Assembly: GCF_037381185.1 (NCBI RefSeq)
Contig: NZ_JARRQY010000010.1
Coordinates: forward strand, 62,001 to 126,000
Length of the DNA stretch: 64,000 bases
Direction of reading: 5' to 3'
Source of the DNA: Acidihalobacter_A sp037381185
Lineage (GTDB): Bacteria > Pseudomonadota > Gammaproteobacteria > DSM-5130 > Acidihalobacteraceae
A program made the position numbers and the translations under genes. The notes beneath the pieces were generated by a model. The model saw only the letters and a program-made list of their open reading frames with translations. It was not told where the DNA came from and made no database searches. Positions 9,271 through 17,949 of the stretch are shown piece after piece (positions within the stretch are counted from its first letter, which is position 1; each line of letters opens with the position of its first letter).

Positions 9271-9286
9271 TGGCCCCGTTTTTGCA
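9271..9286 (+). promoter_or_regulatory. Sigma-54 promoter of the fliE operon
   Basis: TGGCCCCGTTTTTGCA has GG at 9272-9273 and GC at 9284-9285 with exactly ten bases between, the invariant sigma-54 geometry. Against TGGCAC-N5-TTGCA only one position differs. It starts at the base after the fleR stop. Transcription would begin near 9297, giving a leader of about 40 bases to fliE. FleQ is the expected activator. Confidence 0.88.
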
Positions 9287-9338
9287 TTGTTTGCACCAGA
9301 GCGATGCGGTTGCATTCGATCATTGGACGGTGAAAAGC

Positions 9339-9665
9339 ATGAGTAGCGCTGAAATCAATCAGGTACTGGCGCAGATGCGGGCGATGGCCGCCGCAGCCGA
9401 GGGCAATACGCAGACGCCGTCGGCAAGCGCTGGCGTGGACAAGCCCGACTTCGGCAAATTGCTGTCGGAATCCATCGACAAGGTCAACGAGGCTCAGCAG
9501 CATGCGGGGAATCTGGCCACCAGCTTCGAGGCGGGAGACCCCAATGTCAATCTAGGGGAGGTGATGGTGGCGCTGCAGAAAGCGAGCCTGTCCTTCGAGG
9601 CCATGACCCAGGTACGCAACAAGCTCGTTTCGGCGTACCAGGAAGTCATGAACATGCAGGTTTGA
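9339..9665 (+). CDS. fliE: Flagellar hook-basal body protein FliE
   Basis: A 108-residue FliE, the adaptor between the MS-ring and the rod. Recognised by the C-terminal block DPNVNLGEVMVALQKASLSF followed by EAMTQVRNKLVSAYQEVMNM, the most conserved part of the family. The ATG at 9339 is chosen because the upstream in-frame stretch from 9267 overlaps the sigma-54 promoter and cannot be translated from that transcript. fliF follows 19 bases later. Confidence 0.95.
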   Translation: MSSAEINQVLAQMRAMAAAAEGNTQTPSASAGVDKPDFGKLLSESIDKVNEAQQHAGNLATSFEAGDPNVNLGEVMVALQKASLSFEAMTQVRNKLVSAYQEVMNMQV

Positions 9666-9684
9666 TTGGCGGACGCTGGCATCC

Positions 9685-11376
9685 ATGGCTTTGCTGAATC
9701 CCGAAAGGCTGCGCGCCCAGTTCGACGCGTTTTCCAAGCTGTCGATGCTGCGCCAGATCGGTCTCATGGTCGGTTTGGCCGCGAGTGTCGCGATCGGCAC
9801 GGCTATCGTGCTGTGGTCGCAGCAGCCCAACTACGGCCTGCTGTTCGGCGGTTTGTCGAGCAAGGATGCCGGGCAGGTTACGGCCGCGCTGCAGCGGGCG
9901 AACATCCCCTATCGGGTCGATCCCAACAGCGGCGCGATCATGGTGCCCTCGACCCAGGTGTACAACGCCCGCATCAAACTGGCGACCGAGGGCTTGCCCA
10001 AGGGTACTTCAAGCAGCTTCGATCTGCTGGCCAAGAACCAGGGCGCGTTCGGGCTGAGCCAGTTCATGGAGACGGTGCAGTACCACCAGGCCCTACAGAA
10101 GGAACTCGAGCGCACTATTGCCAGCCTTGACAGCGTGCAGAGCGACCGGGTGCATCTGGCCATTCCTAAGCAGTCGGTGTTCATCCAGGACAGCCCCAAG
10201 CCTTCGGCGTCCGTGCTGGTCAATCTCTATTCCGGCCGCAATCTGAGCGCGGCTCAAGTCGCGGGCATCGTGCATCTGGTCGCCTCCAGCGTGCCGGGCC
10301 TGTCCACACAGAACGTCACCGTGGTGGATCAGCAGGGCAATCTGCTGACCGGCAACAACGGTTCGGCCGCGGAGCAGACCGGTTCCTCTCTCAGTTCGGC
10401 GCAATACGATCTGACCCGTCGATTGGATCGGCTGTATGCCCGCCGTATCTCGGACATTTTGTCGCCTATTGTGGGCACGAGCGGCGTGCGGGCCCAGGTG
10501 ACTACCAGCCTAGACTACTCGCTGATCAATACCACCAGCGAGAAGTACGATCCCAATAGTCAGGTCGTGCGCAGCGAGCAGACCACAGACAACCGGCGCT
10601 GGGGCAAGGCCGCCAACGGCGCGGTGCCGGGTGCGCTGACCAACCAGCCGCCGCCGGCCGGTGTGCCCGCGGCGCAGTCGGCGAATAACGCCAATGCAAC
10701 GACCAATAACCAGAACACGACGCGGAACAATCCGAATCAACTTCCGCTGGTGCAGGAAGACCAGAGCGCCACACGCAACTATGAGATCAACCGCACGATC
10801 CAGCATATCAAACAGGCGCCCGGCGTGGTCAAACGCCTATCGGTGGCGGTGGTGGTGGATTATCAAACCACCAAGGATGCTCAGGGCAAGGAGGTGAGCA
10901 AGCCGCTGTCGCCGCAGGAGATGACCAATATCACCAATCTGGTGAAGGAGGCCGTGGGCTTCGATGCGGCACGCGGGGATACGGTCAACGTGATCAACGC
11001 GCCATTCAAACAGGCGGCCTCGGTGCCTGCGACCGGCAGTCCGCCCATCTGGCAACAACCCTGGGTGTTCGATCTCGGCAAACAGGTTCTGGGAGCGTTG
11101 GCGGTACTGCTGCTGATCTTCGGGGTGTTGCGTCCGGTGATGCGCAGTCTGGTCAGTAGCCGCGAGTCGGAACAGCGCGAAGGCGGTGCCGTGGCGATGG
11201 ATATGGCCGAAGGCGAAGGTGGTCTGGGCGAGGATCGCGTCAGTCTGACGCCGCAGATTGCCGGTGGAGCGCCGCTCGACGGTTATGACGCGCATCTGGC
11301 CAACGCGCGGCAGGTGGCGCAGGCCGATCCCAAGCGTGTGGCGCAGGTCGTCAAATCATGGGTGAACGAAGAATGA
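9685..11376 (+). CDS. fliF: Flagellar MS-ring protein FliF
   Basis: A 563-residue MS-ring subunit inserted in the inner membrane. Membrane segments lie at about residues 25-44 and 468-487, flanking the large periplasmic ring-building region with the YscJ/FliF signature (GGLSSKDAGQVTAALQRANI; AIPKQSVFIQD). A low-complexity Asn/Thr/Gln segment near residues 325-350 is the usual variable loop. The C-terminal tail (YDAHLANARQVAQADPKRVA then VVKSWV) binds FliG. The stop overlaps the fliG start as ATGA. Confidence 0.97.
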   Translation: MALLNPERLRAQFDAFSKLSMLRQIGLMVGLAASVAIGTAIVLWSQQPNYGLLFGGLSSKDAGQVTAALQRANIPYRVDPNSGAIMVPSTQVYNARIKLATEGLPKGTSSSFDLLAKNQGAFGLSQFMETVQYHQALQKELERTIASLDSVQSDRVHLAIPKQSVFIQDSPKPSASVLVNLYSGRNLSAAQVAGIVHLVASSVPGLSTQNVTVVDQQGNLLTGNNGSAAEQTGSSLSSAQYDLTRRLDRLYARRISDILSPIVGTSGVRAQVTTSLDYSLINTTSEKYDPNSQVVRSEQTTDNRRWGKAANGAVPGALTNQPPPAGVPAAQSANNANATTNNQNTTRNNPNQLPLVQEDQSATRNYEINRTIQHIKQAPGVVKRLSVAVVVDYQTTKDAQGKEVSKPLSPQEMTNITNLVKEAVGFDAARGDTVNVINAPFKQAASVPATGSPPIWQQPWVFDLGKQVLGALAVLLLIFGVLRPVMRSLVSSRESEQREGGAVAMDMAEGEGGLGEDRVSLTPQIAGGAPLDGYDAHLANARQVAQADPKRVAQVVKSWVNEE

Positions 11377-12380
11377 GCGAGAGCGACGGCCTTGACGGCG
11401 CATCCCGCGCAGCGATCCTGCTCATGAGCCTTGGTGAGCAGGATGCGGCTGAGGTCCTCAAGCACATGGGCCCCCGCGAGGTACAGAAGATAGGTACGGC
11501 CATGAGTACCCTGAGCAACGTTTCAAGGGCCAAGGTCAGTCGTGTGCTGGAGAGTTTCCACCATGAGATCGGCGATCAGACGGCGCTGGGCATAGGCAAC
11601 GACGATTATCTGCGTACTGTGCTGGTGCAGGCGCTGGGTGAGGACAAGGCAGGCGGTATCATGGACCGCATTCTTAGCGGCCAGGGTTCACGGGGGTTGG
11701 ATCAGCTCAAGTGGATGGATGCGCGCGCGATCGCCGAAATCGTGCGCCTGGAGCATCCGCAGATCATCGCCATCGTACTCAGCCATCTCGATTCGGATCA
11801 GGCGGCGGAGGTGCTCGCCCATCTGCCCGACCGCATGCGCTCCGATATCATCTTGCGTATCGCCACGCTCGACTCGGTACAGCCGGCCGCGATCAAGGAG
11901 CTTGATCAGGTGCTGGAGCGTCAATTCAGCGGCAACGCTAGCATAAAGACCTCGACGGTCGGCGGGCTCAAGAGCGCGGCAGAAATTCTGAACTACATGG
12001 ATTCGAGCGTCGAAAGCGCGATCATCGAGTCGGTTACCGAGGCCGATGCCGACACTGCGCAGCGGATTCAGGATCTCATGTTCGTGTTCGATAATCTGGC
12101 CGAGTTGGACGACCGTTCAATGCAGACTCTGCTGCGCGAGGTCTCCTCGGAGACCCTGGTGGTGGGGCTCAAGGGGGCAGAAGAGGCTTTGCGTGAACGC
12201 GTGTTCGGCAATATTTCCAAACGTGCCGCAGAAATGCTGCGCGACGATCTCGAGGCGAAGGGGCCGGTGCGCCTGAGCGAGGTGGAGGCGGCACAGAAGG
12301 AAATTCTGGCGATCGCACGGCGCATGTCGGATGCCGGGGAAATCTCGCTCGGCGGCAAGGGCGGCGAACAATATCTGTGA
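11373..12380 (+). CDS. fliG: Flagellar motor switch protein FliG
   Basis: A 335-residue FliG, the C-ring subunit that touches the stators. N-terminal FliF-binding domain (ASRAAILLMSLGEQDAAEVL), middle EHPQ motif in RLEHPQIIAIVLSHL, and the C-terminal charged helix (LMFVFDNLAELDDRSMQTLL and LREVSSETLVVGLKGA) that contacts MotA/MotC loops. The ATG at 11373 overlaps the fliF stop (ATGA); a second ATG at 11358 inside fliF is possible but less likely. The intact FliG matters because its expected MotC partner is broken in this window. Confidence 0.96.
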   Translation: MSESDGLDGASRAAILLMSLGEQDAAEVLKHMGPREVQKIGTAMSTLSNVSRAKVSRVLESFHHEIGDQTALGIGNDDYLRTVLVQALGEDKAGGIMDRILSGQGSRGLDQLKWMDARAIAEIVRLEHPQIIAIVLSHLDSDQAAEVLAHLPDRMRSDIILRIATLDSVQPAAIKELDQVLERQFSGNASIKTSTVGGLKSAAEILNYMDSSVESAIIESVTEADADTAQRIQDLMFVFDNLAELDDRSMQTLLREVSSETLVVGLKGAEEALRERVFGNISKRAAEMLRDDLEAKGPVRLSEVEAAQKEILAIARRMSDAGEISLGGKGGEQYL

Positions 12381-12434
12381 GCGGCCTCTGGATGCGGCTT
12401 GCACAGCGCACCCCGGCCGGGAGGGTAGCTGATC

Positions 12435-13115
12435 ATGCGCTCAAGAATTCTGTCCGAACAAACGGCCGAAGATGTATCGCTGTGGCGGGCCCCGTCGATG
12501 GAAAAGGGCTCGGAATACGCATCTGTCGAACAGGTTCGGGACTACGACGTCGGAGAGGACGATAACCATGCCGAGTTGTTGCGGCCGATGACCGCTGAGC
12601 AGCTCGAGGAGGTACAGGAGTCCGCACGTCAGGAGGGCTTTCGGCAGGGACGCGAGGAGGGGCTTGCCGCCGGAGCGCAGGAAATTGCTCAAAAAACTCA
12701 GGAATGTGCTGCATTGCTCGATGGCCTGGCGCGCCCGTTGGCAGAGCTGGATCACCAGGTGGTGGACGAGCTGATGGCGTTGGTGGCGGCGGTATCGCGC
12801 CAGATTGTTCGGCGCGAGTTGCACGCCGTGCCCGACGAGATCGTTCGCGTGGTCCGCGAGGCGCTTGCCGTGCTGCCGTCGCAGTCCGCCAATGTGAGGG
12901 TCGAACTGCATCCTCAGGATGCCGCGCTGGTCCGCGAGCTGATGCCCGAAGGCGAGGGCGAGCGCGCCTGGCGTGTGGTGGAGGATCCCTCCCTCGAACG
13001 AGGGGGCTGTCGGGTTCAGTCGGATGTGAGCCGGGTGGATGCCACGGTCGAGCGTCGCCTGAACCAGACCATCTCGGCGGCGCTGGGAGATATGCGTGGG
13101 GGTAGCAGCGCATGA
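12435..13115 (+). CDS. fliH: Flagellar export stator FliH
   Basis: A 226-residue FliH, the regulator that tethers the FliI ATPase to the export gate. The family signature is the Gly/Glu/Ala-rich coiled coil with repeated GxxxG spacing (ARQEGFRQGREEGLAAGAQE) and the C-terminal block with ALAVLPSQSANVRVELHPQD. The ATG at 12435 follows GGGAGGG at about 12419-12425. Ends with an ATGA overlap on fliI. Confidence 0.92.
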   Translation: MRSRILSEQTAEDVSLWRAPSMEKGSEYASVEQVRDYDVGEDDNHAELLRPMTAEQLEEVQESARQEGFRQGREEGLAAGAQEIAQKTQECAALLDGLARPLAELDHQVVDELMALVAAVSRQIVRRELHAVPDEIVRVVREALAVLPSQSANVRVELHPQDAALVRELMPEGEGERAWRVVEDPSLERGGCRVQSDVSRVDATVERRLNQTISAALGDMRGGSSA

Positions 13116-14554
13116 GTCAGCTCATGTCCGAACGTATTTCGGCGCGCCAACAGCGCTGGGCGCACGAACTCGGGCGCGCTCGCGAGCGGACGGATTCCGC
13201 ACGCAGTCTGGTCGCCGAAGGGCGCGTGACGCGTATGGTCGGATTGACGCTGGAGGCAGTGGGGCTGGAGGTGCCTGTCGGTGGTCGCTGCGAAATCGTC
13301 AATGGCGCAGGACACATCGAGGCCGAAGTCGTCGGGTTCGCGGGCGAACGCACGTTCCTTATGCCGGTAGGCGATATCCGCGGTCTGACGCCGAATGCGC
13401 GCGTGCTGCCGGTTGGCACTTCGCACCGTGTTCCCGTCGGCCCCGAAATGCTCGGGCGGGTGCTGGATGGCTCCGGGCACCCCCTTGACGGCAAGGGCCG
13501 CCTGTTCCTGTACGATAGCATCGATCTGACCGGAGCACCGATCAATCCGCTGGCACGGGCGCCGATACGGGAGCCCCTGGATGTCGGGGTCCGCGCTATC
13601 AACGGCCTGTTGAGCGTCGGGCGCGGGCAACGCATGGGGCTGTTCGCCGGCAGCGGCGTGGGCAAGAGCGTGTTGTTGGGGATGATGACTCGCTATACCG
13701 AAGCTGACATCACGGTGGTCGGGCTGATCGGCGAGCGCGGTCGGGAGGTCAAGGAGTTCGTGCAGAACAACCTGGGCGAGGAGGGGATGGCGCGTGCCGT
13801 CGTCGTTGCCTCGCCGGCCGATGCGCCGCCGCTCATGCGTTTGCACGGTGCCTGGTACGCTACGGCTATTGCGGAGTATTTCCGTAGTCAGGGATTGAAA
13901 GTTCTGCTGTTGATCGATTCGTTGACGCGCTTCGCACAGGCGCAGCGCGAGATCTCCCTGGCGATCGGCGAGCCGCCGGCGACCAAGGGCTATACTCCTT
14001 CGGTATTCGCCAAGCTCCCGCAGTTGGTGGAGCGAGCGGGCAACGGGGAGCACGACAGCGGATCGATTACGGCGTTCTATACCGTGCTTGCCGAGGGCGA
14101 CGATCAGAACGATCCGATTGCGGATGCCGCACGTGCCATCCTCGACGGTCATGTGGTGCTGTCGCGCTCGATTGCCGAAGGCGGACGCTATCCGGCCATT
14201 GACGTCGAGGCTTCGATTTCCCGCGTGATGCACGATGTGGTCGATGACCGGCAGTTGGCGACGGCGCGGCGTTTCAAGCAGGTCTATTCGGCTTATTCGC
14301 AGCACCGCGATTTGATCAATGTAGGGGCCTATCAGGCGGGCAGCGATCCGCTGGTGGACGAAGCAATTGCCGTGTACCCGGCATTGGAGCGTTATCTGCG
14401 GCAGGATATGCATGAGGCAGTTGATTTTGCGCACAGCGTGAACGATCTGGGGACGCTGTTCGCGCCGGCCGGACATGCCGTGGAACAGGCGCCGGCTCAG
14501 GCTGGGGAGAATCTTAGGGGGCTTGCCGATTACCTTAGGAATCAGGAACTGTGA
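13112..14554 (+). CDS. fliI: Flagellum-specific export ATPase FliI
   Basis: A 480-residue F1-beta-like ATPase that energises substrate entry into the flagellar export gate. Walker A GSGVGKS lies around residue 180, Walker B in VLLLIDSLTRFAQAQREI, and the family motif PSVFAKLPQLVERAG follows. Length is typical (about 440-480). Start overlaps the fliH stop; its own stop overlaps the fliJ start (TGATG). Confidence 0.97.
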   Translation: MSQLMSERISARQQRWAHELGRARERTDSARSLVAEGRVTRMVGLTLEAVGLEVPVGGRCEIVNGAGHIEAEVVGFAGERTFLMPVGDIRGLTPNARVLPVGTSHRVPVGPEMLGRVLDGSGHPLDGKGRLFLYDSIDLTGAPINPLARAPIREPLDVGVRAINGLLSVGRGQRMGLFAGSGVGKSVLLGMMTRYTEADITVVGLIGERGREVKEFVQNNLGEEGMARAVVVASPADAPPLMRLHGAWYATAIAEYFRSQGLKVLLLIDSLTRFAQAQREISLAIGEPPATKGYTPSVFAKLPQLVERAGNGEHDSGSITAFYTVLAEGDDQNDPIADAARAILDGHVVLSRSIAEGGRYPAIDVEASISRVMHDVVDDRQLATARRFKQVYSAYSQHRDLINVGAYQAGSDPLVDEAIAVYPALERYLRQDMHEAVDFAHSVNDLGTLFAPAGHAVEQAPAQAGENLRGLADYLRNQEL

Positions 14555-14985
14555 TGAATCGCATGAGGCGCCTGAAACCCGTCCAGGATCTGGCCGCGCA
14601 GGACGAGCGCAAGGCTGCGGCGCAGCTGGGCGAGAATGTCGGCCGTGTGGAGGAGGCGCAGCAGCGTCTCGGCGAATTGCTGGCCTGGGAGCGCGATTAC
14701 GCAGCCTGTATGCAACAGGGTGCGGTCAATCTCAGTGAATTGCAGAGTTATCGTCTGTTCATGGGCAAGCTGGGTGAGGCGATCGAGCAGCAGCGTGCCG
14801 CGGTTGCCGAGGCTGAGCACGGAGTATCGCAGGCGCGTACACACTGGCAGACCAAGTATGCGCGTCATGCCGCCTTGAGCAAGGTAATCGAGCAGTGCCG
14901 GAAGGACGAGGTGGCGGCTGCCGAGCGGCGGGAACAGCACCAGTTGGATGAATTCAATCTCATACGGACGCAGCCGAAATCCTAA
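14554..14985 (+). CDS. fliJ: Flagellar export chaperone FliJ
   Basis: A 143-residue coiled-coil protein in the FliJ position after fliI. It is almost entirely helical and charged, with a start MNRMRRLKPVQDLAAQDERK typical of FliJ and heptads through the rest. FliJ forms the central stalk of the FliI ring and handles empty chaperones. The ATG at 14554 shares one base with the fliI stop. It ends the fliE operon; fliK then has its own promoter. Confidence 0.9.
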   Translation: MNRMRRLKPVQDLAAQDERKAAAQLGENVGRVEEAQQRLGELLAWERDYAACMQQGAVNLSELQSYRLFMGKLGEAIEQQRAAVAEAEHGVSQARTHWQTKYARHAALSKVIEQCRKDEVAAAERREQHQLDEFNLIRTQPKS

Positions 14986-15028
14986 GGCCTAGTCACATTT
15001 GTGTCGAGCATGGCCGATGACGTGAGGT

Positions 15029-15044
15029 TGGCTCGGATCCTGCT
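15029..15044 (+). promoter_or_regulatory. Sigma-54 promoter of fliK
   Basis: TGGCTCGGATCCTGCT places GG (15030-15031) and GC (15042-15043) ten bases apart, with two departures from TGGCAC-N5-TTGCT. It lies in the 143-base gap between fliJ and fliK. Start would be near 15055, giving a leader of about 75 bases. This suggests that the hook-length ruler can be transcribed separately from fliEFGHIJ. Confidence 0.75.
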
Positions 15045-15128
15045 TTAGCTAATTACAAACCTGCATCCAATGATGTACCGGAGATTTTCGAGGAAGCCGG
15101 CCCCGATCAACATGGAAGAGCTAAGAAA

Positions 15129-16208
15129 TTGAACAGTCCTTCCCCTCAGTTGCAGATGCCCTCGCACGTCGATGCGAAACCCGCTGCGTCGCCAGGCACG
15201 GCGGGAACAGGCGATTCCGCCGCGCAGGGTAGCGACAGCGGTTTTGCCAAAGCGTTGCGCATGTTGCAGGTTCTGGCGCAGGACGGAGTACAGATCTCCG
15301 CAGGCCAGGCCGGCAAGGATCAGAAGACGTCCCTGACGGATTCCACGCGGAAGCAATCCTCCGACGGCAAGGATTTGCCGCTGACCGCTTTGCTGTTGCC
15401 GCTGCTGCAGCAGATCCAGGCTGCCGCTCCTGCCCATGCAGGCACAGGTGATGCGGCCAAGTCTGCTACCGATGCGGCGGGCGGTGAGTGGGCCAAGACA
15501 TCGTTGGCGCAACTGCGGGACATGATGCAGTTGCTGAGCGGTCAGAAAGGTTCTTCGTCGGATGCGGGTGAACTCAAGGCATGGCTGACGGCGTTGACGC
15601 AGGCTGCCGGCGGCAAAGCCGGAGAGCCCACGGTCGTATCCACGAACGCTTCGATAACCGCCGCTCTGACTGCGCACGCCGGTGCCGGTGCCGGTGGCGC
15701 CGGGACGGTTGGGAATACTCAGACGCAACAGCAGACGGCCTCGGCTCAGGCACCGTTGACGCTGGCGGACCCCGGGTTCGCGAACGCGCTAGGCGAACGC
15801 GTTTCCTGGATGACCGGTAGTGCCGGCAATCATGCGGCGCAATTGCAGCTGCATCCCCGCGAACTCGGGCCCATGTTGGTGCATGTCAAGGTCGATGGTC
15901 ATCACACGGAAGTGTTATTCCAGACTCAGCACGCGGCGGTCAGGGATGCTTTGGAAGCGGCGCTGCCGCGCTTGCGCGAAATGCTGGGACAGGGTGGCCA
16001 GCAGGTCAGCGTCAATGTTCAGCAACAGGCCGGAGGCTGGTCCGGTCAATCCGGACAGGGGCAGCAGCAGATGTCGCAGCAGTGGACGTCGCAGGCCGCA
16101 TGGTCCGGTTTCACTCCGATTGACGGAGTAGAGCCATCGTCCGAGTTGTCCAGTCCCCTGGTGCGCTGGTATGGGCTGTCGAACGGCATGATTGATACTT
16201 ACGTCTAG
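15129..16208 (+). CDS. fliK: Flagellar hook-length control protein FliK
   Basis: A 359-residue hook-length ruler and substrate-specificity switch. The N-terminal two-thirds is Ala/Gly/Gln/Ser-rich and disordered; the C-terminal Flg_hook domain is clear (AAQLQLHPRELGPMLVHVKV, then HTEVLFQTQHAAVRDALEAA). A Gln-rich tail follows. The probable start is TTG at 15129, which overlaps the stop of a six-codon ATG reading frame (15112-15132); an ATG at 15156 is the alternative. A second FliK-like gene lies at 37811-38890. Confidence 0.9.
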   Translation: MNSPSPQLQMPSHVDAKPAASPGTAGTGDSAAQGSDSGFAKALRMLQVLAQDGVQISAGQAGKDQKTSLTDSTRKQSSDGKDLPLTALLLPLLQQIQAAAPAHAGTGDAAKSATDAAGGEWAKTSLAQLRDMMQLLSGQKGSSSDAGELKAWLTALTQAAGGKAGEPTVVSTNASITAALTAHAGAGAGGAGTVGNTQTQQQTASAQAPLTLADPGFANALGERVSWMTGSAGNHAAQLQLHPRELGPMLVHVKVDGHHTEVLFQTQHAAVRDALEAALPRLREMLGQGGQQVSVNVQQQAGGWSGQSGQGQQQMSQQWTSQAAWSGFTPIDGVEPSSELSSPLVRWYGLSNGMIDTYV

Positions 16209-16376
16209 TGCCCTGTCCCGCTAGGTCACCCGGCATACGCTGAGGTGTGGGCGGGTGTGGTGGATCGCCAAGTATACTAAAGTGTGGCGGGAGACATCTT
16301 GACTCGACAGACGAGAGTGAGCGGGCACCGCGCAAGGAGAACGTCCGGCCTCGCAGCCGTTCGGCCGGCGCTTCCC

Positions 16377-16403
16377 TAAATATTTCTTTCGGCGTACCGA
16401 CAT
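16377..16403 (+). promoter_or_regulatory. Probable sigma-28 promoter of the chemoreceptor gene
   Basis: TAAA (16377-16380), 15 bases, then ACCGACAT (16396-16403). The -35 and spacing are exact; the -10 matches GCCGATAA at five of eight positions and keeps the central CCGA. Receptor genes are common FliA targets. It lies about 85 bases upstream of the chosen start. Confidence 0.55.
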
Positions 16404-16487
16404 AAACTCAGTGAGGTGCGGAATGCTCCGTGCCGCCGTTTCATCAGAAAACAACAGGTTTACGTTACGAGCGAGAGGGGTATGTCG

Positions 16488-17837
16488 ATGTTTTTGATCC
16501 CGCATACGATCAAGGGCCGCCTGTTGGGTGCGGCTGGACTTGCGATGTTGCTGGTGCTAGCGGCGGTGGTGGTCACGCTGTCGTTCGAAATCAAGACGCG
16601 CAAGATGTTCGATAACGTGGTCGATATCGACCTACCGCTGGAGCATGCGGTGCAAAGCATGAGCAGCGAAGGATTGTTGTCGGGTATTGCCATCCGCAAC
16701 AAGATGATCGATCCACTGACGCCTCCGCGGTGGGTCAAGGTTGCAGAGGGTTCGATGCGGCGTTTCGACGAGTCGCTGAAGATCGCTCTGGAGCGGTCGC
16801 CCAAGGATAGCGAATTGCACAAGACGATCGAACAGGTCGCCGGGTTGTGGAAGCAGAATCGGACGCAGCGTCAGGAAATCATCCAACGCCTGCAGGCCAA
16901 TGACTTCGTCAAGGCGCGCCAGATCCTGAGCCATCAGTCTCATCCCGTTTGGACGCAGATCCGTGTTCTGTTGCAGAAGGCGGATAAGTTGACTCTAAGC
17001 GTTGAAAGTGGGCAGAAGGTGCAGGTACAGAGGATGCTGACCCAGGCCGCCTGGTGGAGCACAGTGTTGCTGATGTTCTCGATGTTGGTCGGCGGTGGTC
17101 TGACCGGTCTGGCCATCGTCGGCTTGATTCGCCGGATACGGCGGGTGGTGAGAATGATGGACGAGATCGCCCAGGGCGAGGGCGACCTGACGCGGCGTAT
17201 GGAACTGAGCGATCGTGACGATGAGCTGGATCATCTGTCCGGCGCTTTCAACCGTTTTGTGGAACGGATCCAGCGTCTGGTGGGTCAGGTGGCGGGTTCG
17301 ACGTCGCAGTTGTCGGCGGCGGCCGAGGAGCTGTCGGCGACCAGCGAGGAGATTTCCGAGCAGACCAACCTGCTGGCGCTCAACGCGGCGATCGAAGCGG
17401 CGCGAGCGGGCGAGCAGGGTCGGGGCTTTGCGGTGGTGGCGGACGAGGTGCGCACGCTGGCGCGTCGCACGCAGGACTCGACCGAAGAGATCCGCGGTAT
17501 GATTGAGCGGCTGCAGGGCGGGGCGAAGAACGCGGTGGGCGTGATGCAGACGAGCCGCGAGCGAGCGCGCTCGGGTGTGGAGCAGGCGCGCGGAGCGGGC
17601 CAGTCGCTGGAATCGATCACGCGTTCGGTGGGCCAGATCAACGACATGAATGCGCTGATTGCGACGGCGGCTGAAGAGCAGACGGCGGTGGCTGAGGAGA
17701 TCAACCGGAATGTGACGAGCATCAGCGCTTCGACGCAGCAGACGGCGGGTGCCTCGCAGCAGACGGCGGCGGCGAGCGAGGAGCTGGCGCGCCTGGCGGC
17801 GCAGCTGCAGGGCCTGGTCGGACAGTTCAAGGTGTAA
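16488..17837 (+). CDS. Methyl-accepting chemotaxis protein with shortened signalling domain
   Basis: A 449-residue transmembrane chemoreceptor. TM1 is near residues 10-30, a periplasmic four-helix-type sensor spans about 35-180, TM2 is near 185-210 (WWSTVLLMFSMLVGGGLTGL), and a HAMP domain follows (VVRMMDEIAQGEGDLTRRME). The signalling tip is intact (EQTNLLALNAAIEAARAGEQ, then GRGFAVVADEVRTLA) and the C-terminal arm is full length. The N-terminal arm is not: ELSATSEE runs directly into ISEQTNLL, so about 85-90 residues normally found there are missing in frame. The ATG at 16488 has GAGGGG seven bases upstream; 16482 is an alternative. It carries its own promoter and terminator, splitting fliK from fliL. 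Confidence 0.93.
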   Translation: MFLIPHTIKGRLLGAAGLAMLLVLAAVVVTLSFEIKTRKMFDNVVDIDLPLEHAVQSMSSEGLLSGIAIRNKMIDPLTPPRWVKVAEGSMRRFDESLKIALERSPKDSELHKTIEQVAGLWKQNRTQRQEIIQRLQANDFVKARQILSHQSHPVWTQIRVLLQKADKLTLSVESGQKVQVQRMLTQAAWWSTVLLMFSMLVGGGLTGLAIVGLIRRIRRVVRMMDEIAQGEGDLTRRMELSDRDDELDHLSGAFNRFVERIQRLVGQVAGSTSQLSAAAEELSATSEEISEQTNLLALNAAIEAARAGEQGRGFAVVADEVRTLARRTQDSTEEIRGMIERLQGGAKNAVGVMQTSRERARSGVEQARGAGQSLESITRSVGQINDMNALIATAAEEQTAVAEEINRNVTSISASTQQTAGASQQTAAASEELARLAAQLQGLVGQFKV

Positions 17838-17856
17838 TAGTCGAGAGGATAGAATT

Positions 17857-17878
17857 CGGCGTCGGATTTTCGACGCCG
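17857..17878 (+). other. Hairpin preceding the receptor-gene terminator
   Basis: A perfect 8-bp stem, CGGCGTCG (17857-17864) with CGACGCCG (17871-17878), and a GATTTT loop, 20 bases after the receptor stop codon. It lies directly before a strong intrinsic terminator, so the two form a tandem pair and may protect the 3' end or add to termination. Confidence 0.6.
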
Positions 17879-17886
17879 ATTCGTCG

Positions 17887-17911
17887 AAAGGGGAGCGGCG
17901 CTCCCCTTTTT
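17887..17911 (+). terminator. Strong intrinsic terminator after the chemoreceptor gene
   Basis: A 10-bp stem AAAGGGGAGC (17887-17896) pairs with GCTCCCCTTT (17900-17909) around a GGC loop and runs into a T-rich tract (TTTTTGTTTTG). It should end the receptor transcript before the sigma-54 promoter of fliL at 17950. Confidence 0.9.
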
Positions 17912-17949
17912 GTTTTGTATAAATTTGTTTTTGTTGTATTTTTTGTTTT

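Noticed and set aside
13016..14476. Long minus-strand frame opposite fliI (486 codons)
   Set aside because: Antisense to a highly conserved ATPase; codon pattern follows the plus strand.
17857..17878. First hairpin after the receptor gene as a terminator by itself
   Set aside because: No T-run follows it; the real terminator is the next hairpin at 17887-17911.
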